Below are positions 1 through 7,887 of a stretch of DNA of 64,000 nt, piece by piece. Position 1 is the first letter of the stretch, and each line of letters begins with the position of its first letter. Source of the stretch: Streptomyces sp. NBC_01231 (GTDB lineage: Bacteria > Actinomycetota > Actinomycetes > Streptomycetales > Streptomycetaceae); NCBI GenBank assembly GCA_035999765.1, contig CP108521.1:2418001-2482000 (forward strand), in the 5' to 3' direction. The translations under genes and the position numbers were made by a program. The notes under the pieces were generated by a model that had not been told where the DNA came from, searched no databases, and saw only the letters and a program-made list of their open reading frames with translations.

Positions 1-190
1 CGCACAGTACGTGCCCGTCGGTCCGCTCGATGGCCGTCCGCCAGGAGGCGAGCCAGTCGGTGCCGTCGTCCGGGATCCCGTTCGGGTAGTAGGTCGCCCG
101 GGCCCGCGCGTGCAGCGCGGTGACGGCCTCGGCCTCGGCGGGCAGGGCGGTGCGGATCACCAGGCTTCCGGTCACGCGTTCGTTGATCAC
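1..190 (-). CDS. GNAT N-acetyltransferase, N-terminal part only
   Basis: The gene runs off the left edge, so only about 63 residues are visible. The N-terminus has the look of a GNAT acetyltransferase: a beta strand (SLVIRTALPAEAEAV) followed by a helix, then a loop with YYPNG and DWLASWR, as in phosphinothricin-type family members. The start is taken as the GTG at 190, because the upstream regulator's TGA overlaps it as GTGA, which implies translational coupling. A second GTG lies 15 bases downstream. The acetyl-CoA-binding motif lies outside the window, so the substrate cannot be guessed. Confidence 0.6.
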   Translation of the reverse strand, partial: MINERVTGSLVIRTALPAEAEAVTALHARARATYYPNGIPDDGTDWLASWRTAIERTDGHVLC

Positions 191-1182
191 GCTGCGGAGG
201 ACGTGCCGGCCGCGGAGGTGGTTCCCAGGCGGCTGAACTGTGCCCGGTAGGTGCTCGGGGTCAGTCCGGTCCGCCGCACCACATGGGCGCGCAGCGAGTC
301 GGCGCTGCCCAGGCCGCAGGCGCGGGCCACCTGGTCCATGGGCAGGGCGGTGGTCTCCAGGAGCTCCTTCGCCCGCTCGATGCGCTGGTGGAGCAGCCAC
401 TGCAGCGGGCTCACCCCGCTCTCGGCGTGGAAGCGCCGGGTGAGGGTGCGCACGGAGACGCCCGAGTGCCGGGCCAGTTCGGCCAGGGTGAGCGGCTTGT
501 CCAGGTTGCGCATGGCCCAGCCGCGGGTGTCGGCGCAGGTGGTGCCGCGCTCGGGCGGCAGCGGAGTCTGGGTGAACTGCGTCTGGCCGCCGGGTCGTAC
601 CGGGGCGACGAGGGCGAGCCGGGCGACCTTGTTGGCGACGGCAGCGCCGTAGTCGGTGCGGATGAGGTGCAGGCACAGGTCGATGCCGGCGGCGTAGCCG
701 GACGCCGTCAGATACGGCCCGTCCTGCACGTACAGCACGTCCGCGCAGAGTTCGACCTGCGGGTAGCGCGTGCGGAGTTCCTCGGCGTGCGCCCAGTACG
801 TCGTGGCCTTGCGGCCCTGGAGCAGGCCCGCCTCGGCGAGCTGGAAGGCGCCGGTGCACAGGGCCGCGATGCGCTTGCCGGCAGCGGCCGCCTCGCGGAT
901 GGCGGCCACGATCCGCGCCTCCGGCTCGAACGGCGCCCCGGTGCCGGCGACGAGCACCGTGTCCGCGTCCCGCACGGCGTCCAGGCCGTGCGGGACGTAC
1001 AGGTCGAGGCCGCCGCTGGTGGGCAGCGGGCCGGGCTCGGCCGTGCAGATGACCACCTCGTACCCCGGCCGCCCGTCCCGCTCGACCTTGCCGAAGAGCA
1101 TCTCCGGGATGGCGAGGTTGAACATCGAGACGGGAGAGGGCGCGATGACCGCGATGCGGTGCGGGGTGAGCTGCTCGGGCAT
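187..1182 (-). CDS. GlxA-type transcriptional regulator (DJ-1/PfpI domain plus AraC HTH)
   Basis: A cytoplasmic transcription regulator of 331 residues. Residues about 10-185 form a DJ-1/PfpI-like amidotransferase fold, with the elbow LCTGAF. Residues about 230-325 form an AraC-type double helix-turn-helix (LAELARHSGVSVRTLTRRF, then a second HTH near the C-terminus). The start at 1182 (MPEQL) is preceded by GGAGG at 8 bases; the longer upstream extension is non-conserved-looking and was dropped. It is divergent from the efflux pump starting at 1253, with about 70 bases between, so it probably controls that pump. The ligand is unknown. The family is clear; the target is inferred. Confidence 0.9.
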   Translation of the reverse strand: MPEQLTPHRIAVIAPSPVSMFNLAIPEMLFGKVERDGRPGYEVVICTAEPGPLPTSGGLDLYVPHGLDAVRDADTVLVAGTGAPFEPEARIVAAIREAAAAGKRIAALCTGAFQLAEAGLLQGRKATTYWAHAEELRTRYPQVELCADVLYVQDGPYLTASGYAAGIDLCLHLIRTDYGAAVANKVARLALVAPVRPGGQTQFTQTPLPPERGTTCADTRGWAMRNLDKPLTLAELARHSGVSVRTLTRRFHAESGVSPLQWLLHQRIERAKELLETTALPMDQVARACGLGSADSLRAHVVRRTGLTPSTYRAQFSRLGTTSAAGTSSAA

Positions 1183-1252
1183 GGCCAGAACCTCCGGGCA
1201 TATGGCATTGCGGCCACTACTGTACGGCGGCGGAGATCCGCAGCATGGAGTC

Positions 1253-2635
1253 ATGGCCACGAAACAGTCCCTGAGACCCGACCGACTCGCCCTTCCTGAG
1301 CGCGAGTTGGGATCCAGGAGACCCTCCTCCGCGCTCACTCTCACCGCCGCACTGCTCGGCTTCGCGCTGATCTGCCTCGACGCGTCGGTGGTGAACGTGG
1401 CGCTGCCCGCGATCGGTTCCTCCCTCGACGCCGGCATGTCCGGCCTTCAGTGGGTGGTGGACGCGTACACGCTGGCCTTCGCCGCGCTGATGCTGTCCAC
1501 CGGGGCGTTCTCGGACCGCGCGGGAGCGAGCCGGGCGTACGCGCTCGGCACCACCGTGTTCACGCTCGCCTCGGTCGCCTGCGGACTGGCACCGAATCTG
1601 CCGGCTCTGATCGGCGCCCGGGTGGTGCAGGGTGTGGCGGCGGCCGTCGTGCTCCCGGCCTCACTGGCGCTGGTGCGGCAGGCGTACACCGATCCGGCCC
1701 GGCGCGCCCGCGCGGTGGCCCTGTGGGCGGCCGGTGGTTCGGCGGCGGTGGCGCTGGGCCCGGTTGCAGGGGGTGCGCTGACCACGGCGTGGGACTGGCG
1801 GGGGATCTTCTTCGTCAATCTGCCCGTGGGGGCGCTGATCCTCGTCCTGCTCCTGCGGGCACCGCGCTCCGAGCGCCGTCCGGCACCACTGGATCTGCCC
1901 GGCCAGGTGACGGCGGTGCTGGCCCTGACGGCCCTGGCGTTCGCGGTGATCGAGGGCGGAACGGAGGGCTGGGCGGCGGGAGCGGTGGCCGTCGTCGCCT
2001 TGGTCGCGTTCCTGCGGATCGAGGCGCGCACACCGCATCCGGTCGTCCCCCTCGGCCTCTTCCGCGACCGGACCGTGGTCGCGACGGTCGCGACGGGAGC
2101 GGCGGTCAGCGTGGCCTTCTACAGCATGGTGTTCGTCTTCTCGCTCTTCTTCCAGCAGGTGCAGGGCCGTTCGGCGCTGGCCGCCGGGCTGATGTTCCTG
2201 CCGATGACCGGGCTCATCGCGGTGACGAACGTGGTGGCGGGCAAGCTCGCCGGCCGCCACGGCCCCCGGCTGCCGATGCTGGTCGGGCAGGGGCTGGCCG
2301 TCGCGGGACTGCTCGGGCTGCTGTACGTCGACGCGGGCACCCCGCCCGCTCTGGTGGCGGGGCTTCTCGTGCCGATGGCGCTGGGCTGCGCGCTGACGGT
2401 GCCGCCGCTGACCGCCGCGATGATGGACGCCGTGCCCGCCGAACGGGCGGGCTTGGCGGCCGGGGTGCTCAACGCGGCGCGACAGGTGTCCGGGGGCCTG
2501 GGCATCGCCGTCTTCGGGGCGCTGGTCTCCGACGGGTTCGTCGAGGGGATGCGGCTGAGCCTGGCCATCAGCGCGGCCCTGCTCGTGGTGACGTTCGCCC
2601 TCAGCTGCCGTCTCGCAGGTCGTCCGGCCAGGTAG
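1253..2635 (+). CDS. MFS drug-efflux transporter, DHA2 (EmrB/QacA) type
   Basis: An integral membrane proton antiporter of 460 residues, long enough for the 14-helix DHA2 family. Early helix 1 reads LICLDASVVNVALPAIG, a signature of this family, followed by WVVDAYTLAFAALML. The motif-A-like loop is SDRAGASR, and motif C in helix 5 ends GPVAGGAL. The start at 1253 gives a short basic N-terminus before helix 1, but its Shine-Dalgarno (GGAG) is only 2 bases away, so initiation may be leaderless-like or weak. It is divergent from the GlxA-type regulator. Its tail overlaps the convergent gene by 35 bases. Substrate unknown. Confidence 0.88.
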   Translation: MATKQSLRPDRLALPERELGSRRPSSALTLTAALLGFALICLDASVVNVALPAIGSSLDAGMSGLQWVVDAYTLAFAALMLSTGAFSDRAGASRAYALGTTVFTLASVACGLAPNLPALIGARVVQGVAAAVVLPASLALVRQAYTDPARRARAVALWAAGGSAAVALGPVAGGALTTAWDWRGIFFVNLPVGALILVLLLRAPRSERRPAPLDLPGQVTAVLALTALAFAVIEGGTEGWAAGAVAVVALVAFLRIEARTPHPVVPLGLFRDRTVVATVATGAAVSVAFYSMVFVFSLFFQQVQGRSALAAGLMFLPMTGLIAVTNVVAGKLAGRHGPRLPMLVGQGLAVAGLLGLLYVDAGTPPALVAGLLVPMALGCALTVPPLTAAMMDAVPAERAGLAAGVLNAARQVSGGLGIAVFGALVSDGFVEGMRLSLAISAALLVVTFALSCRLAGRPAR

Positions 2636-3209
2636 GCCGGAACTCGATGTGGTCGTACGTCACGACACACCCCGCCCCCATCGGCGACTGCGTCATGAAG
2701 CCGACGAGGGCGGCGCCGGTCTCCTCCTCGTCCCCGAGGGTGAAGAGCCGGACGAAGGTCCAGCGCTCACCGTCGCGGGAGGCGTGGAAGGCGAAGGCCC
2801 GCCCGGTGCGGCTCACCCGCAGCCACACGGAACTGCCGTCCACGGCGAAGGAGTTGGCGTCGTCCGAGTGCCCCCGGGTGACCACCGTGCAGACGGTGGG
2901 CACGTCCGGGGAGAACTCCAGACACAGCTTCGCCCACGCCCGCTCACCGACATGGACGTACAGCACCCCGGCGTCGAAGGCCGCGGCGAACCCGACGGTG
3001 ACCCGGGCGATCAGCTGGAAGTCGCCCACGGGTGACCCGAGCAGCCGGGGCGCGTCGGAGGCGGGGTCCAGGCCCTCGCCGGTGGGCGTGACGAAGCGGT
3101 CCTGGCGGGGTCCGGCCCATCCGGTGAGGACACCGTCCTCGTGGGACCAGTTGCCGTCGGGGCCGTAGCTGCGCAGGGGGAAGGGGAGTTCGGGAAGTTT
3201 CACGTCCAT
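2601..3209 (-). CDS. DUF1349 domain protein (concanavalin-like fold)
   Basis: A 202-residue soluble protein without a signal peptide. The whole length matches the DUF1349 pattern: WSHEDGVLTGWAGP near the N-terminus, then FQLIARVTVGFAAAFDAGVLY, WAKLCLEFSP and a SVWLRVSRTGRAFAFHASRDGERWTFVR core, typical of a beta-sandwich related to LamG/concanavalin folds. Enzymatic function is not established for this family; some members are annotated as regulation of enolase protein 1. The MDVKLPEL start at 3209 was chosen because the upstream part of the open frame is low-complexity arginine-rich sequence. It is convergent with the MFS gene. Confidence 0.82.
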   Translation of the reverse strand: MDVKLPELPFPLRSYGPDGNWSHEDGVLTGWAGPRQDRFVTPTGEGLDPASDAPRLLGSPVGDFQLIARVTVGFAAAFDAGVLYVHVGERAWAKLCLEFSPDVPTVCTVVTRGHSDDANSFAVDGSSVWLRVSRTGRAFAFHASRDGERWTFVRLFTLGDEEETGAALVGFMTQSPMGAGCVVTYDHIEFRPTWPDDLRDGS

Positions 3210-3255
3210 CCTCGGAGTTTCCCAGTTTCCCCTTCTCCGCGCGGCCCTTGTGCGA

Positions 3256-4785
3256 TCAGCGTTCGAGTCGGCCGTTGAAACGGCGGGGCAGCCCGAGCGG
3301 GTTGTCGTCCCGCAGCTCCGCCGGCAGCAACGCCTGAGGCGCGTTCTGGTACGCCACGGGCCGCAGCCACCGCTCGATCGCCGTACCGCCGACGGAGGTC
3401 GACGTGGACGTCGTGGCCGGGTACGGCCCTCCGTGATGCTGGGCCGGTGCCACGGCGACACCCGTCGGCCAGCCGTTGACCAGCACCCGGCCGGCCAGCG
3501 GGGTCAGCTCCGCGAGGATCTCCGCGCCGCGTCCCTCACCGGCCGCCTCCTCCGCCGACAGATGGACCGTCGCGGTGAGGTTGCCCGGCAGGCGGGAGAG
3601 CACGGCCTGGGCCTGGGCGTCGTCGTCGTAGCGGGCCACGACCGTCACCGGGCCGAAGCACTCCTCCAGGAGGAGGTCGTAGGCGCCCTCGGTGGCCAGC
3701 TTGTCCGCCGCCACCGTCAGGAAGCCCGCGCTCACCGTGTGCTCGCCGCCCGCACCCGGCGTCACCGGGGAGTCGACGTCGGGGAGTTCCACGCGCTCGG
3801 CCACGCCGGCGACGAAGTTGTCCCGCATGCGGTGGTCGAGGAGGACCCCGGCCTCGGTGTCGCTGACGGCGTCGGTCAGGGACTTCAGCAGGCGGTCGCC
3901 GGACGCGCCGGACGGTGCGAGGACGAGGCCCGGCTTCACACAGAACTGGCCGACGCCCAGCGTCATCGAACCGGCGAGACCCGCGCCGATCGCCTCGGCC
4001 CGTTCCGCGGCCGCCGCCTCAGTGATCACGACGGGGTTCAGCGACCCCAGCTCGCCGTGGAACGGGATCGGCACCGGACGCGCGGCCGCCGCGTCGAACA
4101 GCGCGCGGCCGCCCCGGATGGATCCGGTGAAGCCCGCCGCGGCGATCAGCGGGTGCTTGATCAGCTCGATGCCCGCCTCGAAGCCGTGCACGAGACCCAC
4201 GACACCCTCGGGGATGTCGTGCCCGGCGGCGGCCCGGCGCAGCACGGACGCGACCAGCTCGGACAGCGCCGGGTGGTCGGGGTGCGACTTGACGACGACC
4301 GGGGAGCCCGCGGCCAGCGCGCTCGCCGTGTCGCCGCCGGCGACCGAGAAGGCGAAGGGGAAGTTGGAGGCCGAGTAGACGGCGACCACACCGAGCGGCA
4401 CCTTGTAACGGCGCAGGTCCGGGACCGGCGGCGTCGCGGTGTCGTCGGGGTGGTTGATGACGACGTCCAGGAAGGCGCCCTCGTCGACGATGTCCGCGAA
4501 GGCCCGCAGCTGGTAGCAGGTGCGGGCGAGTTCGCCGGTCAGCCGCACCGGACCGAGCGCGGTCTCGGCGTCGGCGGCCTCGACGAGGTGGTCCTTGGCC
4601 GCCTCCAGACCGTCGGCGGCGGAACGCAGGAACGCCGAGCGCACGGTGCGGTCGGCCAGCGAGCCGCGCGCCGCGTGCGCGGCGCGGACGGTGGCGTCCA
4701 CCTCCTGGGCTGTGGCCTCCACCGCAACCTGCTCGCGCTGCTTCCCGGTTCGGGGGTCGACACTCCAGACTGGTGCTGCTGCCAC
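3256..4785 (-). CDS. NADP-dependent aldehyde dehydrogenase, 2-oxoglutarate-semialdehyde (2,5-dioxovalerate) type
   Basis: A 509-residue cytosolic aldehyde dehydrogenase. The catalytic residues are present: Asn141 (SASNFPF), Glu245 (FHGELGSLNP) and the nucleophile Cys282 (GQFCVKPG). The HGELGSLNP and QFCVKPG patterns are those of the dioxovalerate/KGSA dehydrogenase group, which oxidises 2-oxoglutarate semialdehyde to 2-oxoglutarate as the last step of oxidative pentose and uronate pathways. The GTG start at 4785 has GGAGGG at a good distance. The divergent IclR gene and the arabonate- and galactarate-type enzymes elsewhere in the window support this role. The substrate is inferred. A related fatty-aldehyde enzyme is the main alternative. 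Confidence 0.87.
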   Translation of the reverse strand: MAAAPVWSVDPRTGKQREQVAVEATAQEVDATVRAAHAARGSLADRTVRSAFLRSAADGLEAAKDHLVEAADAETALGPVRLTGELARTCYQLRAFADIVDEGAFLDVVINHPDDTATPPVPDLRRYKVPLGVVAVYSASNFPFAFSVAGGDTASALAAGSPVVVKSHPDHPALSELVASVLRRAAAGHDIPEGVVGLVHGFEAGIELIKHPLIAAAGFTGSIRGGRALFDAAAARPVPIPFHGELGSLNPVVITEAAAAERAEAIGAGLAGSMTLGVGQFCVKPGLVLAPSGASGDRLLKSLTDAVSDTEAGVLLDHRMRDNFVAGVAERVELPDVDSPVTPGAGGEHTVSAGFLTVAADKLATEGAYDLLLEECFGPVTVVARYDDDAQAQAVLSRLPGNLTATVHLSAEEAAGEGRGAEILAELTPLAGRVLVNGWPTGVAVAPAQHHGGPYPATTSTSTSVGGTAIERWLRPVAYQNAPQALLPAELRDDNPLGLPRRFNGRLER

Positions 4786-4800
4786 CGCGGGTCCCTCCAG

Positions 4801-4822
4801 GTATGTCTTGCGTATGTCTTGC
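4801..4822. repeat. 11-bp perfect tandem direct repeat upstream of the aldehyde dehydrogenase
   Basis: GTATGTCTTGC occurs twice head to tail, about one helical turn per unit, 16 bases upstream of the aldehyde dehydrogenase GTG start and in its divergent promoter region. Same-face spacing suggests a protein-binding site or promoter duplication. No function is proven. Confidence 0.6.
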
Positions 4823-4859
4823 GCTGTAATGCCGCAGTATCTGGGCCATCCACCAGGGC

Positions 4860-4875
4860 GTTCGATATGCTGAAC
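4860..4875. promoter_or_regulatory. candidate IclR operator, GTTC-N8-GAAC
   Basis: The inverted repeat GTTC-GATATGCT-GAAC lies between the divergent aldehyde dehydrogenase and IclR genes, 65 bases before the chosen IclR start. ATATGCTG recurs at 4893-4900. IclR regulators commonly bind short palindromes in the intergenic region they share with their targets, so this is a plausible autoregulatory operator. The assignment is inferred. Confidence 0.45.
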
Positions 4876-4939
4876 ACTGTCTCTGATGGTGAATATGCTG
4901 TTGGAGACTATTTCCCGTCGAACGAAGGGGTCAAGGGCG

Positions 4940-5713
4940 ATGTCGGCAGCCGAGACAGGCGGCGGGGCGCAGGTCAAGTCCGCGGTACGGACCGTTGAAC
5001 TGCTCGAATACTTCGCCGGACGCCCCGGCATGCACTCCCTGGCGGCGGTCCAGGAGGCCGTCGGCTACCCCAAGTCCAGTCTGTACATGCTACTGCGCAC
5101 ACTCGTGGAGCTGGGCTGGGTGGAGACGGACGCCACCGGTACCCGGTACGGCATCGGCGTACGGGCGCTGCTGGTGGGCACCTCGTACATCGACGGCGAC
5201 GAGGTGGTCGCGGCCGCCCGGCCGACCCTGGACCGTCTCTCGGACGACACCACGGAGACCATCCACCTGGCCCGTCTGGACGGCACGAACGTCGTCTACC
5301 TCGCCACCCGCCAGTCGCAGCACTACCTGCGCCCCTTCACCCGGGTCGGCCGCCGCCTGCCCGCGCACTCGACCTCCCTCGGCAAGGCGCTGCTGAGCAC
5401 CTACCCGGACGAGCAGGTCCGCAAGATGCTCCCGGAGACCCTGCCGGCGCTCACCGAGCACACGATCACCGATCGGGAGAAGCTCATCGAGGAGCTGCAC
5501 CAGATCAGGGAGCAGGGCTTCTCCGTCGACCGCGAGGAGAACACACTGGGGCTGCGCTGCTTCGGCGTGGCGATCCCCTACCGCACGCCCGCGCGGGACG
5601 CGATCAGCTGCTCCGTGCCGGTGGCCCGGCTGACCCCCGCCCACGAGCAGATGGTGAAGGACGCCCTGTTCGACGCCCGTGACCGGCTCACGCTCGCCAC
5701 CCGGAGGCTCTGA
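4940..5713 (+). CDS. IclR-family transcriptional regulator
   Basis: A 257-residue dimeric repressor or activator. The N-terminal winged helix-turn-helix (residues about 10-70: TVELLEYFAGRPGMHSLAAV, then YPKSSLYMLLRTL) is followed by the IclR effector domain, with HSTSLGKALLS and GFSVDREENTLGLRCFGVAI typical of the ligand pocket. The ATG at 4940 has GAAGGGG 9 bases upstream; an in-frame ATG 54 bases earlier is possible. It is divergent from the aldehyde dehydrogenase and 4 bases upstream of a GNAT gene. IclR proteins often sense keto-deoxy sugar acids (KdgR group), which fits the neighbourhood. The ligand is not shown. Confidence 0.9.
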   Translation: MSAAETGGGAQVKSAVRTVELLEYFAGRPGMHSLAAVQEAVGYPKSSLYMLLRTLVELGWVETDATGTRYGIGVRALLVGTSYIDGDEVVAAARPTLDRLSDDTTETIHLARLDGTNVVYLATRQSQHYLRPFTRVGRRLPAHSTSLGKALLSTYPDEQVRKMLPETLPALTEHTITDREKLIEELHQIREQGFSVDREENTLGLRCFGVAIPYRTPARDAISCSVPVARLTPAHEQMVKDALFDARDRLTLATRRL

Positions 5714-5717
5714 ATCG

Positions 5718-6188
5718 ATGGAGATCGCACTGCGCGAGGTCCACGACAGCGACCTGCCGGTCTTCTTCCGGCAGATGAACGACCCGGAGGCCGTCCGCAT
5801 GGCGGCCTTCACCCCGAAGGACCCCGCCGACCGGGACGCCTTCGACGCCCTCTGGAAGCGGATCCGCGCCTCGGACGCCGTCGCCCGGACGGTGCTGGCC
5901 GACGGTGACGTGGTCGGCAGCGCGGCGGTGTACGGGGAACCGGGCGAGCGCGAGGTGACGTACTGGGTGGACCGCGCGTACTGGGGGCGGGGCGTGGCCA
6001 CCTCGGCCCTGCGCGCACTGGTGACCGAGGTGCCGGAACGCCCGCTGTACGCCCGCGCGGCCGCCGACAACGAGGGCTCCCTGCGCGTCCTGGAGAAGTG
6101 CGGCTTCCGGGCGACGGCGCGGGCGCGGGGTTTCGCGAACGCGCGTCGCGAGGAGATCGACGAGGTCGTGCTGACCCTGCGGGAGTGA
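5718..6188 (+). CDS. GNAT-family N-acetyltransferase
   Basis: A 156-residue single-domain acetyltransferase of the RimJ/RimL-like type. It has EVTYWVDRAYWGRGVATSALRAL, whose RGVATSA turn is the acetyl-CoA pyrophosphate loop, and the late ADNEGSLRVLEKCGF motif. Its ATG follows the IclR stop by 4 bases and its ribosome site (GGAGG) lies inside the end of the IclR gene, so the two are co-transcribed. The substrate is not evident. Confidence 0.85.
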   Translation: MEIALREVHDSDLPVFFRQMNDPEAVRMAAFTPKDPADRDAFDALWKRIRASDAVARTVLADGDVVGSAAVYGEPGEREVTYWVDRAYWGRGVATSALRALVTEVPERPLYARAAADNEGSLRVLEKCGFRATARARGFANARREEIDEVVLTLRE

Positions 6189-6302
6189 AGGCCCGTGCCC
6201 GCCGGACGGAGTTCGTGAACGCCCCATGTGTTCATGAACGTCCGATGAGAAATCCGGCGGAAGGGAACGATCCGATCGTCCTCGCTCGTCCTTCAGAGCG
6301 GG

Positions 6303-7754
6303 ATGAACAAGACGATCAGGCGCGCCTCCGTCCTCACGCTGCTCCTGGTGCTCGCCCTGCTGGTCCGGGCGACCTGGGTGCAGTTCTACGACGGCCGGGC
6401 GCTCGCGGACGACAAGGACAACCGGCGCAACGCGATCGAGACGTACGCGGAGCCGCTCGGGAACATCATCGTGGCCGGCAAGTCGATCACCGGTTCCGCG
6501 CAGACGAAGGGCAGCGATCTCAAGTACAAGCGCACCTACACGGACGGCCCGCTGTACGCGGCGGTGACGGGCTACGCCTCGCAGGCGTACGCGCCCACCC
6601 AGCTGGAGGGCGTCTACCTCGACCTCCTCAACGGGACGGACAACCGGCTGAAGACGGTCATGGACACGGTCACCAACGAGCGGGCCGAGCCCGGCAACGT
6701 GGTGACGACGGTCGATCCGGACGTGCAGAAGGCGGCGTACGACACGCTCGGCGACAAGAAGGGCGCGGCCGTCGCGATCGACCCGAGCACGGGCAGGATC
6801 CTCGCGGTCGTGTCGACGCCGTCGTACGACCCCTCCTCGCTCACCGACGCCAACACCGCCGGTACGGCCTGGGGAAAACTGACCAAGGACTCCGACAAGC
6901 CGCTGACCAACCGGGCGCTGCGCCAGCCGCTGCCGCCGGGCTCCACGTTCAAACTGGTCGTGGCGGCGACCGCGCTGGAGGACGGTCTGTACTCGTCGGT
7001 GGACGAGAAGACGGACAGCCCGAACCCGTACAAGCTGCCGCAGTCCAACAGCGTCCTGGCGAACGAGAACCCGTCGGCGCCCTGCGAGAACGCCACGATC
7101 CGGGTGGCCCTGGAGTACTCCTGCAACAACGTCTTCGCGAAGATGGCCGTGGACCTGGGTGAGGACAAGATCCGGGCGACGGCCGACAAGTTCGGCTTCG
7201 ACGACGCGACGCAGGACGTGCCGGTGCGCGCGTACGAGAGCGTGTACCCGAAGGACATGGACCAGGCGCAGACGGCCCTGTCAGGCATCGGCCAGTTCGA
7301 TGTGACGGCGACGCCGCTGCAGATGGCCATGGTGTCGGCGGCCATAGCCAACGACGGCAAGCTGGTCTCGCCGCATATGGTCTCGCAGATCACCGACAGC
7401 GGCGGTTCCGTTCTGGAGAACTACGACGACGACGCGGACACCAAGGAGATCGTCAGCTCCTCCACCGCCGAGCAGTTGCAGTCGGCGATGCAGACGGTCG
7501 TCGAGGAGGGCACCGGCACGAACGCGCGGATCTCCGGTGCGACGGTGGGCGGCAAGACCGGCACCGCCCAGCACGGCGAGAACAACAGCCAGACGCCGTA
7601 CGCCTGGTTCACGTCGTACGGCAAGGCCGACGGCAAGGAGGTCGCCGTGGCGGTGGTCGTGGAGCAGTCGAACGCGGCGCGTTCGGAGGTCAGCGGCAAC
7701 GGGCTGGCGGCGCCGGTGGCCAAGGCCGTGATGGAAGCGGCGCTGAAGAAGTAG
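6303..7754 (+). CDS. class B penicillin-binding protein (PbpA-like transpeptidase)
   Basis: A 483-residue membrane-anchored peptidoglycan DD-transpeptidase. One N-terminal helix (residues about 9-25) anchors it, and a dimerisation segment follows. The catalytic domain has all three motifs: Ser214 in STFK, SCN at 273-275 and KTG at 418-420. The length and the ETYAEPLGNI start of the periplasmic part match the actinobacterial PbpA group, of which streptomycetes have several copies. No FtsW/RodA-type gene is adjacent, so this looks like a solitary paralogue rather than the one in the pbpA-rodA operon. Confidence 0.9.
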   Translation: MNKTIRRASVLTLLLVLALLVRATWVQFYDGRALADDKDNRRNAIETYAEPLGNIIVAGKSITGSAQTKGSDLKYKRTYTDGPLYAAVTGYASQAYAPTQLEGVYLDLLNGTDNRLKTVMDTVTNERAEPGNVVTTVDPDVQKAAYDTLGDKKGAAVAIDPSTGRILAVVSTPSYDPSSLTDANTAGTAWGKLTKDSDKPLTNRALRQPLPPGSTFKLVVAATALEDGLYSSVDEKTDSPNPYKLPQSNSVLANENPSAPCENATIRVALEYSCNNVFAKMAVDLGEDKIRATADKFGFDDATQDVPVRAYESVYPKDMDQAQTALSGIGQFDVTATPLQMAMVSAAIANDGKLVSPHMVSQITDSGGSVLENYDDDADTKEIVSSSTAEQLQSAMQTVVEEGTGTNARISGATVGGKTGTAQHGENNSQTPYAWFTSYGKADGKEVAVAVVVEQSNAARSEVSGNGLAAPVAKAVMEAALKK

Positions 7755-7780
7755 GTACGGCGCCGAAGGACTGGATGCGG

Positions 7781-7851
7781 TACTGAAGACCGGATCGGCG
7801 CCGGAGAACGGATCGGTGCTGAGGTCCGGATCGGCACTGGAGAACGGGCGG
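7781..7851 (+). repeat. 36-bp degenerate direct repeat, two copies
   Basis: Two head-to-tail copies with a period of 36 bases, both containing CCGGATCGGC and GGAGAACGG, sit between the penicillin-binding protein and the terminator. The second copy supplies the left arm of the terminator stem. This is probably local duplication. Confidence 0.5.
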
Positions 7852-7887
7852 AAGCCCCGGCAGGGCGCCGGGGCTTCCGCCCGTTCT
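7841..7887. terminator. bidirectional terminator, 20-bp perfect stem
   Basis: Arms at 7841-7860 and 7868-7887 are perfect complements with a 7-base loop, between the convergent penicillin-binding protein and permease genes. The right arm reaches the permease stop codon. Confidence 0.85.

Noticed and set aside
283..1299. Long plus-strand open frames opposite the GlxA-type regulator
   Set aside because: They are Arg/Gly-rich antisense shadows of a clear coding region, as are most long open frames throughout this GC-rich window.
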